DNA of 64,000 nucleotides from Dama dama (GCF_033118175.1 NC_083694.1:30702108-30766107); one strand, 5' to 3'; counted from the first letter of the stretch, positions 34,016 to 46,427 are shown. The notes: generated from the letters alone by a model not told the origin. Numbers and translations: made by a program.

Positions 34016-36194
34016 AGTGTAGGCATGAGGAAAAGCATATTGAGGGCAATCAGGAACACAAAGAAATTCCCAGTTGACTTTGTTATGTGAATACCTTTAC
34101 ATAAATCATTAAAGACACCACATAGACTTCTGACTTTAGTGGTCTGTCTTGGAATCAAGTCAGTTAGTGGAGATCCCTCGATATTGACAATTTCTATATT
34201 TTACAGAGTTACTTCCAATCTGGTTATTGCAAATTTGTAGATCTGAAAGGAATCTGGTCATTTCATTGAAATTTATCATTTTCATAAATGGAATCTGAGA
34301 CCCCAGGAGGTTGAGCTGATTTTTCAAAGGTGGTACAGCCACATGATATTATTACTACACTTTCCTTCTCTTTCACTGCTATTTCCCCAAGTCTTTATTT
34401 ATTCAGTGACATACTCCACATTACATCCAAGTTCAACCCAAACACCCTTCCTTTGCAAGTGTTCTTGGTCTGCATCAGTGAGACATTGCTCGGGGACTTT
34501 TCTGTTATACTTTGTTGAGATCCTAATCTTGCTGGGTGAGGGCTGTATGTCCTCCAATATTACCTTGAACATAAAATACATTCAACATGTTTAATAATAA
34601 TATTCATGATATTTGGTTACAGTCACAAGGTGTTGTAGGTGTAAACTATGACTTTTACCATTGAAATCATAATTTTTAGAAATGGAAAGAGTGGTGTGGG
34701 AAAATATTCTCACCACTGGTGAAAAATCACGTTTTCACAGGGTTTGCAAACAGGGAAATATTTGTAGTTTTGTCTCATATGTTTTGCTTTTTTTTGGCAA
34801 AAGCAAAAGGCAGTTTTCTTTGCAATAAAAACGGCCTTTCGTTTTCGCCAATGCTTCACATCCATTTTTGCCAAGCAAAAAGCTGTTTTCCCAGGAGAAA
34901 ACAGCTCAAGCTGAAATAAAAGTGAAGCACAATTTATAAAATTTCCCTCTTTGAAAACAAAAATCACTCCACTAAATGCAAACGCCACCTAAGGGGCCTT
35001 GCACGGAGAAAGATAACGGGAGCGCCATGGTTAAAACACACATATAAACAAGCTTTCTAATAGATACAAAACAAGTCCAAAGTCATATGGAAGGAAGGCT
35101 TTAAACAGTGCCCAGAATTAACATTGAGAGTCTGGTCTTGACCTCTGTGATCCAAATGTGCCTCAAGAATGACTCTTTACACACTCCTGATTGGATCCAT
35201 CTGTGCCATTACTCAGAATGGCTTCTATTTTAATTACATCTTCCATCTTATTATCATATCATGATCCATTTTGATACTTAACAAAATCATACAAATTAGG
35301 AGGAACAGGTATCTCTTGTTTGTATAAGTTCATCACACATTTAAAAGAGAGGTGGGTGTGTTGCTCAGATGATGGCCTAGATAAGTGGACTGAAGCGCTC
35401 GTTTTTCTTTGCCAAGGTGATTAAGTGCCAGAACCTGAACTAGAATCTAGGTGTTGTGACTCTTTGTGGTTTACTCTGATGTGTTTTAAAATAAACTCGG
35501 ATCATAAGTTCTGGATGTGGTCATGGAATTTGTTTTTATTTCTGTTCTATTTTGTTTGCTCTGCATTTTCCCAGGTGTGGTGACTTCTGGTATCCTTTGA
35601 AGTGTCATGGCATATTTGTCAGTGGGTCATCTCTGCTGGTAGAAAGACAAATCCATTAGAAAATTTTAGTTTTGAAAAAAATCAGAAGTTTCCAGGGCCA
35701 TGCCGATTGCACATAGATGATACAGCAACTGTCACTTTTACAGAAGTAGGACATTTATTACTTTGAAAAATTAAAAGATTGAAACCATTTTTCACTGACA
35801 GCTTTTTCTTGAGACTTAGCCTCTGGGGAAATTTTTTTATTGAAGGTATTCAAACAAAAGCTGTAATCAGATTGCAAAATGACCCTTAAGTTCTTAATTT
35901 GTTTAAAGTAAGATTTCTTAATTCTAAACTTTCACACTTTTCCGAACTACGAATTTACAACTTGTAGTTTCACTTTCAAATGGCCACAAAAGACAAGAAT
36001 AAACATTTTACATAAACTCCAATTTATATGGAGACATTCAGGTAAATCTTGTTGGTGTGCCACGGACATATTTTCATTGTTCCCCCTATCTATTCCAGTC
36101 CTATCTATCTTCTTTGAATAAGAGCGCAAGTCACACTTACTTTAAAAGCATCAGATTTTTGTGATCTTTCATCTTTTTCAATTTCTCTGTCATT
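34016..36194. other. Unassigned AT-rich sequence with foldback segments
   Basis: Over 2 kb without a recognised interspersed repeat. 34730-34990 is rich in inverted repeats (see findings). Short overlapping frames at 34330-34594 and 34710-34988 have no domain. Confidence 0.45.
34881..34906. repeat. Perfect 10-bp inverted repeat
   Basis: AGCTGTTTTC (34881-34890), 6-nt spacer CCAGGA, GAAAACAGCT (34897-34906). The reverse complement is exact. Confidence 0.95.
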
Positions 36195-36310
36195 ATAGTT
36201 TGTGCTACAAATTTTACCATGATGTCACAGAATTGTACCCTTAAAAATGGTAAATTTTTATGATAAATGTTAAGTGTAAATTTATCTCAAGAAAAAATTC
36301 AGGGAAAAAT
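36195..36310 (+). mobile_element. Short L1 3'-end-like fragment
   Basis: 'agaattgtacccttaaaaat', 'ggtaaatttttatgataaat' and 'aaatttatctcaagaaaaaa' resemble an L1M terminus with A-rich end. Confidence 0.5.
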
Positions 36311-36471
36311 ACGATTTTATTTTAACCAAGATCATGCTTAAGTCTAAAAAGCTTAAAAAATAAAGCATCTTTTGTTATTGTTTCCTTAAAAATTTACCTC
36401 TTAATTGTATATTTCTTAGATTATTTACTATATATATGTTATTTATTATATCTTCCTAACCAGACTTATGG

Positions 36472-36490
36472 TAAGCTTCCTGGAAGCTTA
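36472..36490. repeat. Perfect 9-bp palindrome with 1-nt centre
   Basis: TAAGCTTCC T GGAAGCTTA. Two HindIII-type AAGCTT words in mirror symmetry. Confidence 0.95.
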
Positions 36491-36651
36491 AGCCATATCC
36501 AAACATTTCTAAGTTCTTCTCAAGACTAACAAGCATATTGTGACAGAGAAGATAGTAAGTCAATAATTAATAATTTATTAAGAAGGATTTTGTTGGATAC
36601 ATCTCAATTTGATATTCTCTCAAAGTTGAAGTGAATATTGGGAAGCTTGTG

Positions 36652-36767
36652 AGCTCAGCCCCTCAGTCGTGTCCGACTCTTTGCAGCCCCATGAACTGCA
36701 GCCCACCAGGCTCCTCTGTCCATGGGATTTCCCAGGCAAGAATACTGGAGTGGGTTGCCTTTTCCTT
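36652..36767 (-). mobile_element. Bov-tA SINE, 5'-truncated
   Basis: Antisense: 'cagcccctcagtcgtgtccg' to 'ggagtgggttgccttttcct', with no tRNA head. Confidence 0.92.
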
Positions 36768-38042
36768 TAGCTAACCGTAGGGTGTGGTACCTTGGACAGC
36801 GCCTTGGCATACTGTATGCTTCAACAGTCATTTGATGAACGGAGTGGGCTATTTGATTAAGTGAGCCTTTAGAAAGCAAACAACTAAGAAAAGAGAAATG
36901 GACAGGGATGGAAGTTGCATGGCAGACAGCAGAACAGTGATGCTTAATTAGTGCATTAGTGCACTTTAGAAACCCCTAGGGCACCACTTGGAAGCCTTGG
37001 GCTTCCTGTCTCCTTGTATATCATGGGAGACTGGGGGCTCCCCAGATTGTACATCAGTCAGACGCTGGCAGGACATCTGGAGCGTGTCTGCTGATGCTGA
37101 GTCACCCTACACTGGCAAGGGGAGAGGACACTGGGCCAGCTCCAGCCTTGAGGCTCTGACGTGTATGCACTCTTTGCCCTCCAGCAGGCACTGTGGGAAG
37201 GCCTTCAGTTCAACATGGGCAGGATGGTGCCTGTCACCCTTCCCTCTCCAAAGCGAAAGTTAAGAAGCTGACACTTATCAGAATGAACAAACCCCTGCTG
37301 CCAGTAAAGCATGCCCTGAATAAGGGCACATAGGAAAAAGAGCATCTAGAGAGTTTGTGATAAGAACCAGGGGCTCTTGAGACCGAGTGCCTCCAAACGC
37401 AAGCTTTCCCTCATACTGTGCATGACATTTTATTACAACCAGCTATACCCCTGCAAGAAGGGGATTCTGTGTCCATGATCCTAGAGACAGAGGAAAGGCT
37501 ATGCAGGTTTCTTCTTGAGATAACATCCTAGAGTCCCAGGCTTTTCTTTCCTCTTTCTCATATACAGCAGTTCATTTATATTCCACTGGGCTTCTGCACA
37601 TAAAATTCCTCTCTGTGTGGGTGGAAGTAGCCCCAGCTTACTTCCGTGCTGTTCACAGAGTTATTTTCATTATTGGTACACGACGTGCTATCTCTATAAC
37701 TCACTGTACTTGGAGAAACAAGTGTTGGACTCTGGCAGAGTAAAATCCAGTTGAATTGCCTTAACTCTCCTGTCATGATCAGGGTAAACATTGCTCTCCA
37801 TCACCCCTCATCACCTGCCTCTACCACCCAACCTAGGTCTAGACCTTCAACAAGAAAACCAGTGACTTATAATTCAAGCTGTGCTCAATGCTGTCCATTC
37901 CCAGCACAGAAACAGAAAATGTAAACTAATTTGGCGTGTCCCATATCCCTTGCTGAGATACTCACTCTGGCACCACACATGATCTGAAACATAATTCCAA
38001 GAGTCCACAGGTAAGGACTTGGCCTGGCTTTGGAAGAGAGAA
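36768..38042. other. Unassigned sequence
   Basis: No recognised repeat in about 1.27 kb. Plus frame 36988-37263 (91 codons) has no domain and no splice context. Confidence 0.45.
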
Positions 38043-38137
38043 AAGTGTCAGCTGCTCAGTCATATCCAACTCTTTGTGATCCCATGGACTATAGCCTGCT
38101 AGGCTCCTATGTCCATGAAATTCTCCAGGCAAGAATA
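38043..38137 (-). mobile_element. Bov-tA SINE, 5'-truncated
   Basis: Antisense: 'agtgtcagctgctcagtcat' to 'ctccaggcaagaatacagga', then stops. Confidence 0.9.
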
Positions 38138-38159
38138 CAGGAGGGGAAGAGGGAGGTAA

Positions 38160-38350
38160 TGTTTATTGAGTGCCTTCTTTGTGCTAGACATTTTCACAGG
38201 TCTTATTTCATTTATTATGCTCACAATAACTCTGAAAAGTGAATATTATTAACCTCATCTTGTGGATGAGAAAACTGAGGCAAAGAGAGGTTCAGTAATT
38301 TGCCAGCAATCATGCAGCTAACAAGTGACAGAGCCAGAATTTAAGTCCAG
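38160..38350 (-). mobile_element. MIR SINE, antisense
   Basis: 'gtttattgagtgccttcttt', 'cttgtggatgagaaaactga', 'ggcaaagagaggttcagtaa', 'catgcagctaacaagtgaca' are the reversed MIR landmarks in order. Confidence 0.8.
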
Positions 38351-38774
38351 GATGGCCTCTTCCCGGGCTCCAAGTCCTTTCTGCTCTGCCGGGCTGCGTC
38401 TCCGAATTAGCGCAGGTCCAGTGGGACGAGCGAGGCCATCAGGCATCACTTGGATGCAGCAAAGGAGAAAGCCGAGGGGACCCTGTTCAGACAGTCATAA
38501 ATGCTCTCCTCTGTTCCCTGCACATAATGCAGGGGCACTTGCAGGAAGAAGCAAGCCTCCCTTCCATCAAACCTCTTAGGGGCTTGCCGAGTACAGCGGA
38601 ATCACAACACATTCTTTCTAACATGTTTCTCAGTCATCATAATGTACCGTTAGCCTTCAGTTACTCCTTAATATCTGACTCTGGCTTTCCTGTTTCCAGA
38701 GAAAAGAGGGCTGTAAAAATCCTCCCTACCCAAAATCAAGATCACAGATTGAGGAGCTTCAGAGCTCTCGGTCT
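38351..38774. other. Unassigned; small CpG-dense patch at its start
   Basis: 38360-38440 holds about seven CpGs (cccgggc, gccgggctgcgtc, ccgaattagcgc, gggacgagcgagg) outside any SINE. Overlapping plus frames at 38325-38838 run through MIR sequence and are not considered coding. Confidence 0.4.
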
Positions 38775-38990
38775 CCACAGGCAGTGGAGCCAGCCTGTCC
38801 GAGTTCAAATATGGCTCTGCCACTTACTAGCTGACTAATTGGGGGCAAATTATTTCCCTTTTCTGTGTCTCGGTCTCCTCATATGTAAAATTGGACATAA
38901 TAACAGTACATATTTCACAGGGTCGTGGTGCAGAGTTAATGAGGTAATAGACACAGTACTTAGATGATACCTGACCCTTAGAAAGGGCTT
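38775..38990 (+). mobile_element. MIR SINE
   Basis: 'gagttcaaatatggctctgc', 'cacttactagctgactaatt', 'cggtctcctcatatgtaaaa', 'ggtgcagagttaatgaggta' in sense order. Confidence 0.85.
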
Positions 38991-39383
38991 CTAGCTACTG
39001 CTGCCATGTAGGCAGACTTCCGCTTTGCCTTTGACAATGATCCTGGGGGAGATTTCCTTGCACCCCCTAGAACCACAGCATGGCTGACCAGGAACGCTTA
39101 TGAGAACCTGGGAGGTGCAGTTATTTTCTGTTTGATACACCCTGGAAGGAGGCCTGGGTTCCTTCTTTTGTATCCATAGATTTATTCCTCATTTCAGACT
39201 TCTGCTTGTTGGGAAAGGCAAGGGGCAATGCTAGATGCCTTATGCTGGTAATGATCTTTAGTTTTGGAATGTAAGCTACTTGACTTCTGATTGCTTACGA
39301 TTAATGGTGTCGGATTCATTATCTCCGAAGAAGATTTAGCTTTGGGACCAGGGACCAGGCTTGATCACTCAAGAGCTTTTGTA
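38991..39383. other. Unassigned sequence
   Basis: No recognised feature. Confidence 0.45.
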
Positions 39384-39392
39384 TAGCAGAGT

Positions 39393-39591
39393 TTGTTTGT
39401 TTGTTTTAATTTATTTATTTTAATTGGAGACTAATTACTTTACAGTATTGTAGTGGTTTTTGCTGTACTTTGGCATGAATCAGCCGTGGGTGTGCATGTG
39501 TTCCCCATCCTGAACCCCCCTCCTATCTCCCTCCCATCCTATCCCTCAGAGTCATCCCAGTGCACCAGCCCTAAGCACCCTGTCTCATGCA
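39393..39591 (-). mobile_element. Ruminant L1 3' UTR fragment, antisense, with TSD
   Basis: After a (GTTT)n tail: 'ttaattggagactaattact', 'ttacagtattgtagtggttt', 'gcatgtgttccccatcctga', 'tcatcccagtgcaccagccc'. Flanks TAGCAGAGT (39384-39392) and TAGTAGAGT (39592-39600) form a 9-bp TSD with one mismatch. Confidence 0.82.
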
Positions 39592-39600
39592 TAGTAGAGT

Positions 39601-39858
39601 CTTATTAAAGTGAAAAAGGGGCAGAGAAACCTTCTGACATAGACATCAGAAGGCGAACAGAAATTGCCCCCCCTTGCTAGTCTAAGCAAGGGAGTTAAAT
39701 ACTTTTTTAATTGGTTATTACAATAAATCAAAAGAATGTCTCAAGGTTGTGAAGATCTTACTAGACCCACTCCCATAATTTACATTTTAAGATAACAGGA
39801 TTAGCCAGAAGGTTTTCAGGAAGGAGAAACCATCCTCAAGCAAGATACATTGCTGTTA
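39601..39858. other. Unassigned sequence
   Basis: No recognised feature. Confidence 0.45.
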
Positions 39859-39868
39859 TATAATCCTT

Positions 39869-40009
39869 CTCGCTCACTCCCTCAGTCGCTCAGTCGTGTC
39901 CGACTCTGTGACCACAGGGACTGTAGCCTACCAGGCTTCTCCATCCATGCGATTTTCCAGGCGAGAGTACTGGAGTGGGCTGCCATTTCCTTCTCCAAGG
40001 AGTTCTCCG
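39869..40009 (-). mobile_element. Bov-tA SINE, 5'-truncated, with 10-bp TSD
   Basis: Antisense: 'cactccctcagtcgctcagt' to 'gctgccatttccttctccaa', no tRNA head. TATAATCCTT at 39859-39868 and 40010-40019 is exact, so the copy was truncated at insertion rather than later. Confidence 0.93.
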
Positions 40010-40019
40010 TATAATCCTT

Positions 40020-40684
40020 AGTACAGAATTTAAACTGAGTTGTTTGTTGTGTAATCATCAGTTCCAGGCTTAAAGAAAAAAACGTTTTATGTGACTAAGA
40101 CTAAGGAATATAGAGGGGGAAAAAAAAGATGTTTGTTCTTTCCTCCTCGTTGAGAATTCCAGACTCTTATCTCCTCCTTGAGAGCCCCAGACCCCTTTCT
40201 CCTCCTCGGGGGCCCCAGACTTCTTATCAACCTGCCTAGGAATTGACTCTCTCACTTTCTTTGCACTGGCCTTTTCCTGGCATCTATCATAACATTCCAT
40301 TTTATTTCAGGCCATTTCAGGCTGTGGTTGTGTCCTATGTCCCACAACAGTTTCGGAGGATCCAAAAGAATCATTGAAATGAGAGAGCTTGACCTCAAGA
40401 ATCTTTCAGCCTGATCCTTTAATCGGTCTTCCAGTTTCCTTTACATCTATAAGAATGCCTTTCTGAGGGTGGTACCCTAGCATCTGTGTATATATTAGAA
40501 GAGTTTGCTGATGATGGCAACATTTATTATATCCTGATAGCTGTAGTCAAGAAGCATGCCTGAGCATATGTTAAGACAATCATTTTTAATGTTTCTTTCT
40601 TTCTCTATTTATACCAGTTAAAAGGTTTGAAAATATGTGATGAAATATTTCTGTAATATCATGCCCAATATTTAAGAAACATCA
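40020..40684. other. Unassigned sequence
   Basis: No recognised repeat. 40140-40240 has three imperfect pyrimidine-rich 'ttctcctcctc..gag..ccccagac' units, see findings. Confidence 0.45.
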
Positions 40685-41420
40685 ACCCACCCTGATGGGC
40701 CAAGTGTTGCTCTCAGCACCAGAGAAAATACAAGTCCTCTGTTCTCATGGAACATGCTTTCCAGGGGAGTAACCAGCCAATAAACAAGCACTTAAACAAT
40801 CGGGATAATGTTGATAAAGTGCTACGAAGAAAAAGGAAGAGGCAGAGGGGAAGAAAGGAGAGGGGGCAAAGAGAGAACCAGGTAATACAACAGAGAGTAA
40901 GTTACTCAGTGGGTAAGAATCCACCTGCCAGTGCAGGAGACACAGGTTTGATCCCTGGGTCAGGAAGATCCCCTGGAAAAGGAAATGGCAATCCACTCCA
41001 GTATTCTTGCCTGTGAAATCCCATGGACAGAGGAGCCTGGCGGGCTACAGACCCTGCGATGGCAAAGAGTCAGACACGGCTTAGGGCTGAATAGCAACAG
41101 CAAGTTGTGGAAAAGCTGACAGCACCAGGGCTATCTGAGGTTGAGGACGAGGGAAAGCTCTTTCTAAAGTGGTGACACTGAAGTTGAGACCTAAAAGAGG
41201 AGAGAGCCAGCCACTTGGAGGAAGAGTCTTCTAAGAAGAAGGAACAGCAAGTGCAAAGTCCCCAGGGCAGAAAAGAGCAAGCCAGAGAAAGCATGCCATA
41301 ATGCAGTAAGAGAGGGGGTCAGCGGAAGATTGCAGGTGTAGACAGGAACCACATCGGGCAGGGCCCTGGGGGCCACGATAAAGAGTTTGCATTTGATGGT
41401 GAAAATACATCTGGCATGGT
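40685..41420 (+). mobile_element. Ancient mammalian repeat (L2/MER-type), split by a SINE
   Basis: Left: 'ctgttctcatggaacatgct', 'gccaataaacaagcacttaa', 'aaagtgctacgaagaaaaag'. Right: 'gaagttgagacctaaaagag', 'ggaacagcaagtgcaaagtc', 'ggcagggccctgggggccac', 'gataaagagtttgcatttga'. This phrase order is a common old repeat; I do not commit to the family name. Confidence 0.6.
40901..41104 (+). mobile_element. Bov-tA SINE
   Basis: Sense: 'actcagtgggtaagaatcca', B box 'ggtttgatccctggg', body 'ggaaaaggaaatggcaatcc', end 'gactgaatagcaac'-like. Inserted in the older repeat. Confidence 0.93.
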
Positions 41421-43502
41421 AGGGGCTTGTATCGCACACTAGGCCCCACACAGAGATCTTTCCTTTCCTTGGATCCAGCATACTCTTCCTCCAACTTTAA
41501 CAACCATTTGTTACACCAAATTTTTCAGCAGTGCTAAAGCAAAGAAGAAAAAGCATAGGAAGGAAGCAAGTTTTAGAGAAACTTTGCCAAATCTGGCATG
41601 GAAAGGGAAGAAAATAAATCTTTAGTCTGGGTGCTCCTATGTTTAAAGCTGCAGTGGTTCTCAGCCGGTCTGTGGCAAAGACTGGCCAGTGAATAGCAAT
41701 TTAAGTTCCGTTAGGTAACAGTTTCAATTGTTTCAAAGCAAATCACTGGTATCAGAACGGGCAACGTTTATGTTATAGACCCATTCAAAATCCCAGACAT
41801 AAGTCATCAATTAAATCAGATAAATAACATAGCTTTCTCCTGGTTCCTGAATCTGAACTTAAAATGAGATAAGGCAAGGGCAGCTAATTTCTTAGTTATG
41901 AGTCCAAAACTCAGAATCCAGTGTTCAAGAAGAAAACCTAGCGTAAAAGTGAAACGTAAATCCCTCAGATAAACTACATATTGAGTGATGCTTCAGATAA
42001 TGGCTCTGCATAATTTGTTAGTTTAAGCATTAAAGGTTACTGCACCATTAAGACAATATCTATTTCTGATAGAATGTCGTCCAAACTCTTATTTTAAAGA
42101 GCTAACCAAACAATATTTATTAAATTAGTGTCACTTACTTTTAAGGCCTTTCCTTGTATTGTTTGCTATAATTTATCTAAAGATCTGCTCTGCTCTCAGT
42201 AACATTCAAAATACAAGGAATAAGAAAACTTCTATAGCAAGACCACATGAGAACTAACACTCTCCTCACCACAGTGAACAGAAGGGAAACCCCTTGATTT
42301 AGGAATAAGAACTTCCTCTTAAATGGCAGATTTAATTAAATAGCCAAATGTTAATAAAGCATTTGTCAGTGGACTATGTGATTACTTTGAAAGCAATATA
42401 CTCCTCATATTCATTTTCTGGATGAGAATGTTAAGACTTAACAACAGTTTAGGAAATAATATCCAGAACCGTGCACTTAACAATCTCTAGCCAAGAGGAA
42501 GTCATCACACCTTCTTCTCTTTTTTGTAAAACGAATGCTATTCATTGTTCTTCCATGTATTTGAAGCCAGGAAGCAAAAATCTCCCCAGATTTAGAGAAT
42601 AAAATCACTTTTCTAACAGTTCCTCTTAGAATGGGCTCCAAAAGTGCAAAATAAAAAATACAGCATACATCTCTTCTCCATATTTATATCTTCTGTATTT
42701 ACATCAGAAGTGAATTTTAATTTAGGAAGCACAGTAACTTGTATTTAAAGAACAAATTAGCCTCATTAGCTAGTACAAAATGCTGCTCCTCCAGCAATCA
42801 TTTCAAGATTTCTTTAAAAAATCAGATTCATCTCTCCTTTGCCTTCAGAATCCAATCTTAAGATGAAGGGACAACCTCCAGCCTTACATACAGAATATGG
42901 CGGATCAATTGTCGCTTTCAGTGAGCCACCAGGGAAGGCTTTGCGGATACTAGGAGCACCCAAAAGGGTGGAAAAGATAAGCCATCTGCCATAAGCACTT
43001 ATATAGGGAGTACACTAAAACCAGATTTAAAAGCAATCACCTCTGAGTGGAACTTGGCAGAAGAACAGGCATCCAGGGAACTTTCTAGGGTCTGACAGAT
43101 GAGCAGGTCCACTCAAGTCTTCAGTATTGAAGGGTCATGGCCAGGGTAAATCTAACCGCTTTGGAATGAAAAGTATGATCACAATGTAACTCATATTTTT
43201 CCAGCCGTGCCCTCCTTTTACTCTCTTAAAAAGTTACTTAAATAATCTCATAGCTGTTCTTCCCAAGAAATTTTCCTTCTTGTAAATGGCAGTCCTCCAT
43301 TTTAAACTATAGTGTATATTTTTATGCTAATTGTGCTTTAATAATTCTTGACTCATAGGTAAAAAGGTCAGGAAAACACCCTTACAGTAATTTAAATGCT
43401 CCACCGTTGCTACTCTTTTAAGCCAAATCACACAGCCCGTTTTTCTCATAAATCAGTGTATCACTTGTGAATCACTGTTTTTGCTCTATGCTGATTTCCC
43501 TC
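41421..43502. other. Unassigned, repeat-poor sequence
   Basis: About 2.1 kb without recognised interspersed repeats or open frames of note. One of the two longest such stretches in the window. Confidence 0.5.
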
Positions 43503-43900
43503 TAGTTCCTCTATAGCTGTCTGCTCCCAGGATACACAGACCTGAACACAATATTCCAGGTGTGTTTCTGCCAAACGCACTAAATTACACCACCTCTCCC
43601 CCGTGATGTGACGTCTCCACACACACAGCCCCAAATCACATTAGCTTCCATGGCATATTGCAAACATATCTCATTTGTTGTCCACTCTCTCTTGATCTCT
43701 CTGGAATTACTGTTTTCTGGATTTTTCCCCTCTTGCTGCTTACTTCTATAGCTTGTTATTTTTCCCTCAAAAGCACTGGGTTTACACCTGTCTGCCTTAA
43801 TTCTCATTTTATGTGATCCTTTCTCATATTTTAACCTCTGAAACCTTGAAGAGCATTTCACTTTATTCACTTGTGTGTTTCCAGGGCTTCTTGATTTAAT
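43503..43900 (-). mobile_element. CR1/L3 LINE remnant, antisense
   Basis: 'gacctgaacacaatattcca', 'ggtgtgtttctgcc', 'ccccaaatcacattagcttc', 'gtttacacctgtctgcctta' follow the order of the L3/CR1 3' ORF in reverse. Strongly diverged, consistent with its great age. Confidence 0.55.
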
Positions 43901-43930
43901 TTCAACTGTAAATATAATTAGCATGCTGTT

Positions 43931-45489
43931 TACATTTTTTTCTGGCTTATGAATGGACCTGCTTAGAAAAAAAAAATAGTGCTAATGGATACCCAGGGCC
44001 CTCCCCAGCACCTCTCCTACTCGGACAGCCCCAGAAAGTGCAGTTAACTTTCCCCAGCTCAGGGCATGGCTGCTTCAGTCAATCTGCACCATTCTGATGG
44101 ACTACTGGGTCTCTCCACTCATCAGCCAATTTGGAGCTAGAGCAATTACAAAAGACAGCAATTACCGAATGCGGTCTGCAATTGTGAAGATGGAGGTTGA
44201 GAGAAGAAAAAAGAAGAAATGGCCCAAGTTTAGAGTCAGATGATAAAAAAAAAAAAAAACTCAGCCCTACTGTGAGAGTGGGCATATTCAGGGGGACTCG
44301 GAAAAGCAAAGAGACTCCTAGGTTTGAGGAGGCAAAAATCCAGACCTGCTTTTTCAGCAAGCCTCCAGTTCATTTTGTGGTCTAGTAACCAGACTCATGA
44401 TTGTTTTCTGTTGTTCTTACAGATTACAAGAGTTCCTTACAATGATGCTCTGATATTTAAACAATTACTCTTAAGTTACTTCCTTATGTCTTTAACTCTT
44501 TTTTTATCATTTAAATATAGTTCATTTAAATTTTTTAAGTGAACACAATGACTGACTGGATCTTTTTTACAATGATCACAAACTGTAGAGCTTTGAAAAG
44601 ATGGTCTGTCACGGTGTCTTCTTTGGGCTCAGTAATTCTAAGTTCTTGAAATGTCCCTAATATAACTTTAGCAATTATCTCAAAAGCACCATATACCTAC
44701 TCTATTACCAGTGAAAAGACTTAAAAATGAGATACTAATCAATGAGTGAGTTCTGTGTCTCAACTTGAATGGTTACAGTGTTATCATAAAAACATCATAA
44801 GAAAAATAATATGTATCTATTTAAATTTGAATTTAATTAGAATGATATACAATTTAACGTATTTTTTACTACGGGAGCCAGAGAACAAGAAAGGCAATTT
44901 TTTAAAACATGGGTCGATGGAAGAAATCATGTCAAAAACTAGAGGAACTTAATAAAGAAATTCTTCCCAGTGCAGGTTGGACATTCATCAAAAAGGAGAA
45001 AAAAAATTACCTAAAAGAATGGCTGCCAGGGAAAACTTTTTCATATTTGGGGGCAGAAGGGAGAAAAATCTCATTAGAGGATCTGATGAATCTTTGACAA
45101 ACGTCTTATACCTCATTCCTCTCCAACTATTTTTTTGTTCTTGTAAAAGAAGGAAAAGGAAGGAGGAACCACGTAAAAGTCCAGCCAGCTCCCTCTGAGC
45201 AAATACAAAAAGGAGGAAGAGGTTTTCAGATGGGAGATGTCCAAGAGAGATGAGAATTAGGAAGGCAGTCAACCGTCCTCTGTCGTGAAAGCTCTTGAAA
45301 CCAAATCTTCCTGGACCCCTGAAGGAGCATGCTCAAACTGGAAGCTTCCACAACCCCTTGCACAGGGCTGCAATGCCACAGGCAGAAGGAATATTTTAAA
45401 TATTTTATATTAATATTTAAACATTATATTTAAATTTTGAATATTTAAATATTACATATTTTCTGTCTAAAACAGAGTGCAATAACTCT
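43931..45489. other. Unassigned sequence
   Basis: AT-rich, with an (A)n tract at 44246-44259 and a palindromic AT run at 45393-45462 (ttaaatattttatattaata and neighbours). Lys-rich overlapping frames at 44909-45198 have no domain. Confidence 0.45.
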
Positions 45490-45665
45490 AAATTGGATGT
45501 AGCAGGGATCCTGATTACTGGCTTTGTCTTTTACTGGTTGTGCAGCCCTGCTTAAGACATTTGATCTCTCCCTGTATCAGCTTTCTCCTCTGTTCAAATA
45601 TCCTCCCCCACAGAGTTGTAGTAATGATCAAATGAAATCGTGGAAGTGAAACATCAAATGTTACA
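45490..45665 (+). mobile_element. MIR SINE
   Basis: 'cttttactggttgtgcagcc', 'cttaagacatttgatctctc', 'gttgtagtaatgatcaaatg' fit MIR order in sense. Confidence 0.65.
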
Positions 45666-45854
45666 CAGAAATTAGATGTTTTTTTTAAGGTTTCACAAAA
45701 ACTGGAATGTTTTATTGTTACTAAGAGTGTTTATAGTAACTGTTAACTGCCACTGGGAAACATTCCATTTTATATTCATTAGTCTTAGACTGGTGATATC
45801 AACACTTTTTGTTTTCAAGCAGACCAAAAAAATAGACAAGAATTTAAAATTTTA

Positions 45855-46076
45855 GGGGCTTCACTGGTGGCTCAGTGGTAAAGAATCTGCCTGTCAATGC
45901 TGGAGATCCAGGAGATGTGGGTTTGATCCCTGGGTTGGGAAGATACACTGGAGGATGGCATGGCAATCCACTCCAGTATTTTTGCCTGGAGAATCTCATG
46001 GACAGAGGAGCTTGGTGGGCTACAGTCCTCGGGGTCACAAAGAGTTGGACGCAACTGAAGGGACTGAGCACGCACA
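45855..46076 (+). mobile_element. Bov-tA SINE
   Basis: Sense: 'ggggcttcactggtggctca', B box 'gggtttgatccctgg', 'ggcatggcaatccactccag', end 'ctgaagggactgagcacgca'. A short duplication, 'ggagatccaggagatgtggg', lies in the head. Confidence 0.95.
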
Positions 46077-46134
46077 ATAAATGAATATCAAAGAATTTTT
46101 GCTAACAATTGAAGTACTCTCTGGAGACTGTACA

Positions 46135-46427
46135 AGTATAAAGATATATTGACATGTGAAAAGAAACTTGAGAATAGATGAATACAGTCTTAAGGATCTT
46201 CATTGCAGCACTATTTACATTAGCTAGGACAAGAAAGTAACCTAGACAAATGAATGGATAAAGAAGTTGTGGTACATATATTCAATGCAATATTACTCAG
46301 CCATAAAAAGGAATGCATTTGAGTCAGTTCTAGTCAGGTAGATGAACCTAGAGCCTGTTATACAAAGAAGTCAGAGGAAAAATAAATATCTTATATTAAT
46401 ATATATATATAATATTTATTCCATATC
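46135..46427 (+). mobile_element. L1 ORF2 C-terminal fragment
   Basis: 'ttcattgcagcactatttac', 'atgaatggataaagaagttg', 'attactcagccataaaaagg', 'gatgaacctagagcctgtta'. Ends in an AT dinucleotide run against the BovB 3' end. Confidence 0.88.

Noticed and set aside
44909..45198. Lys/Glu-rich overlapping frames
   Set aside because: Composition driven by A-rich DNA; no domain or conservation evidence.
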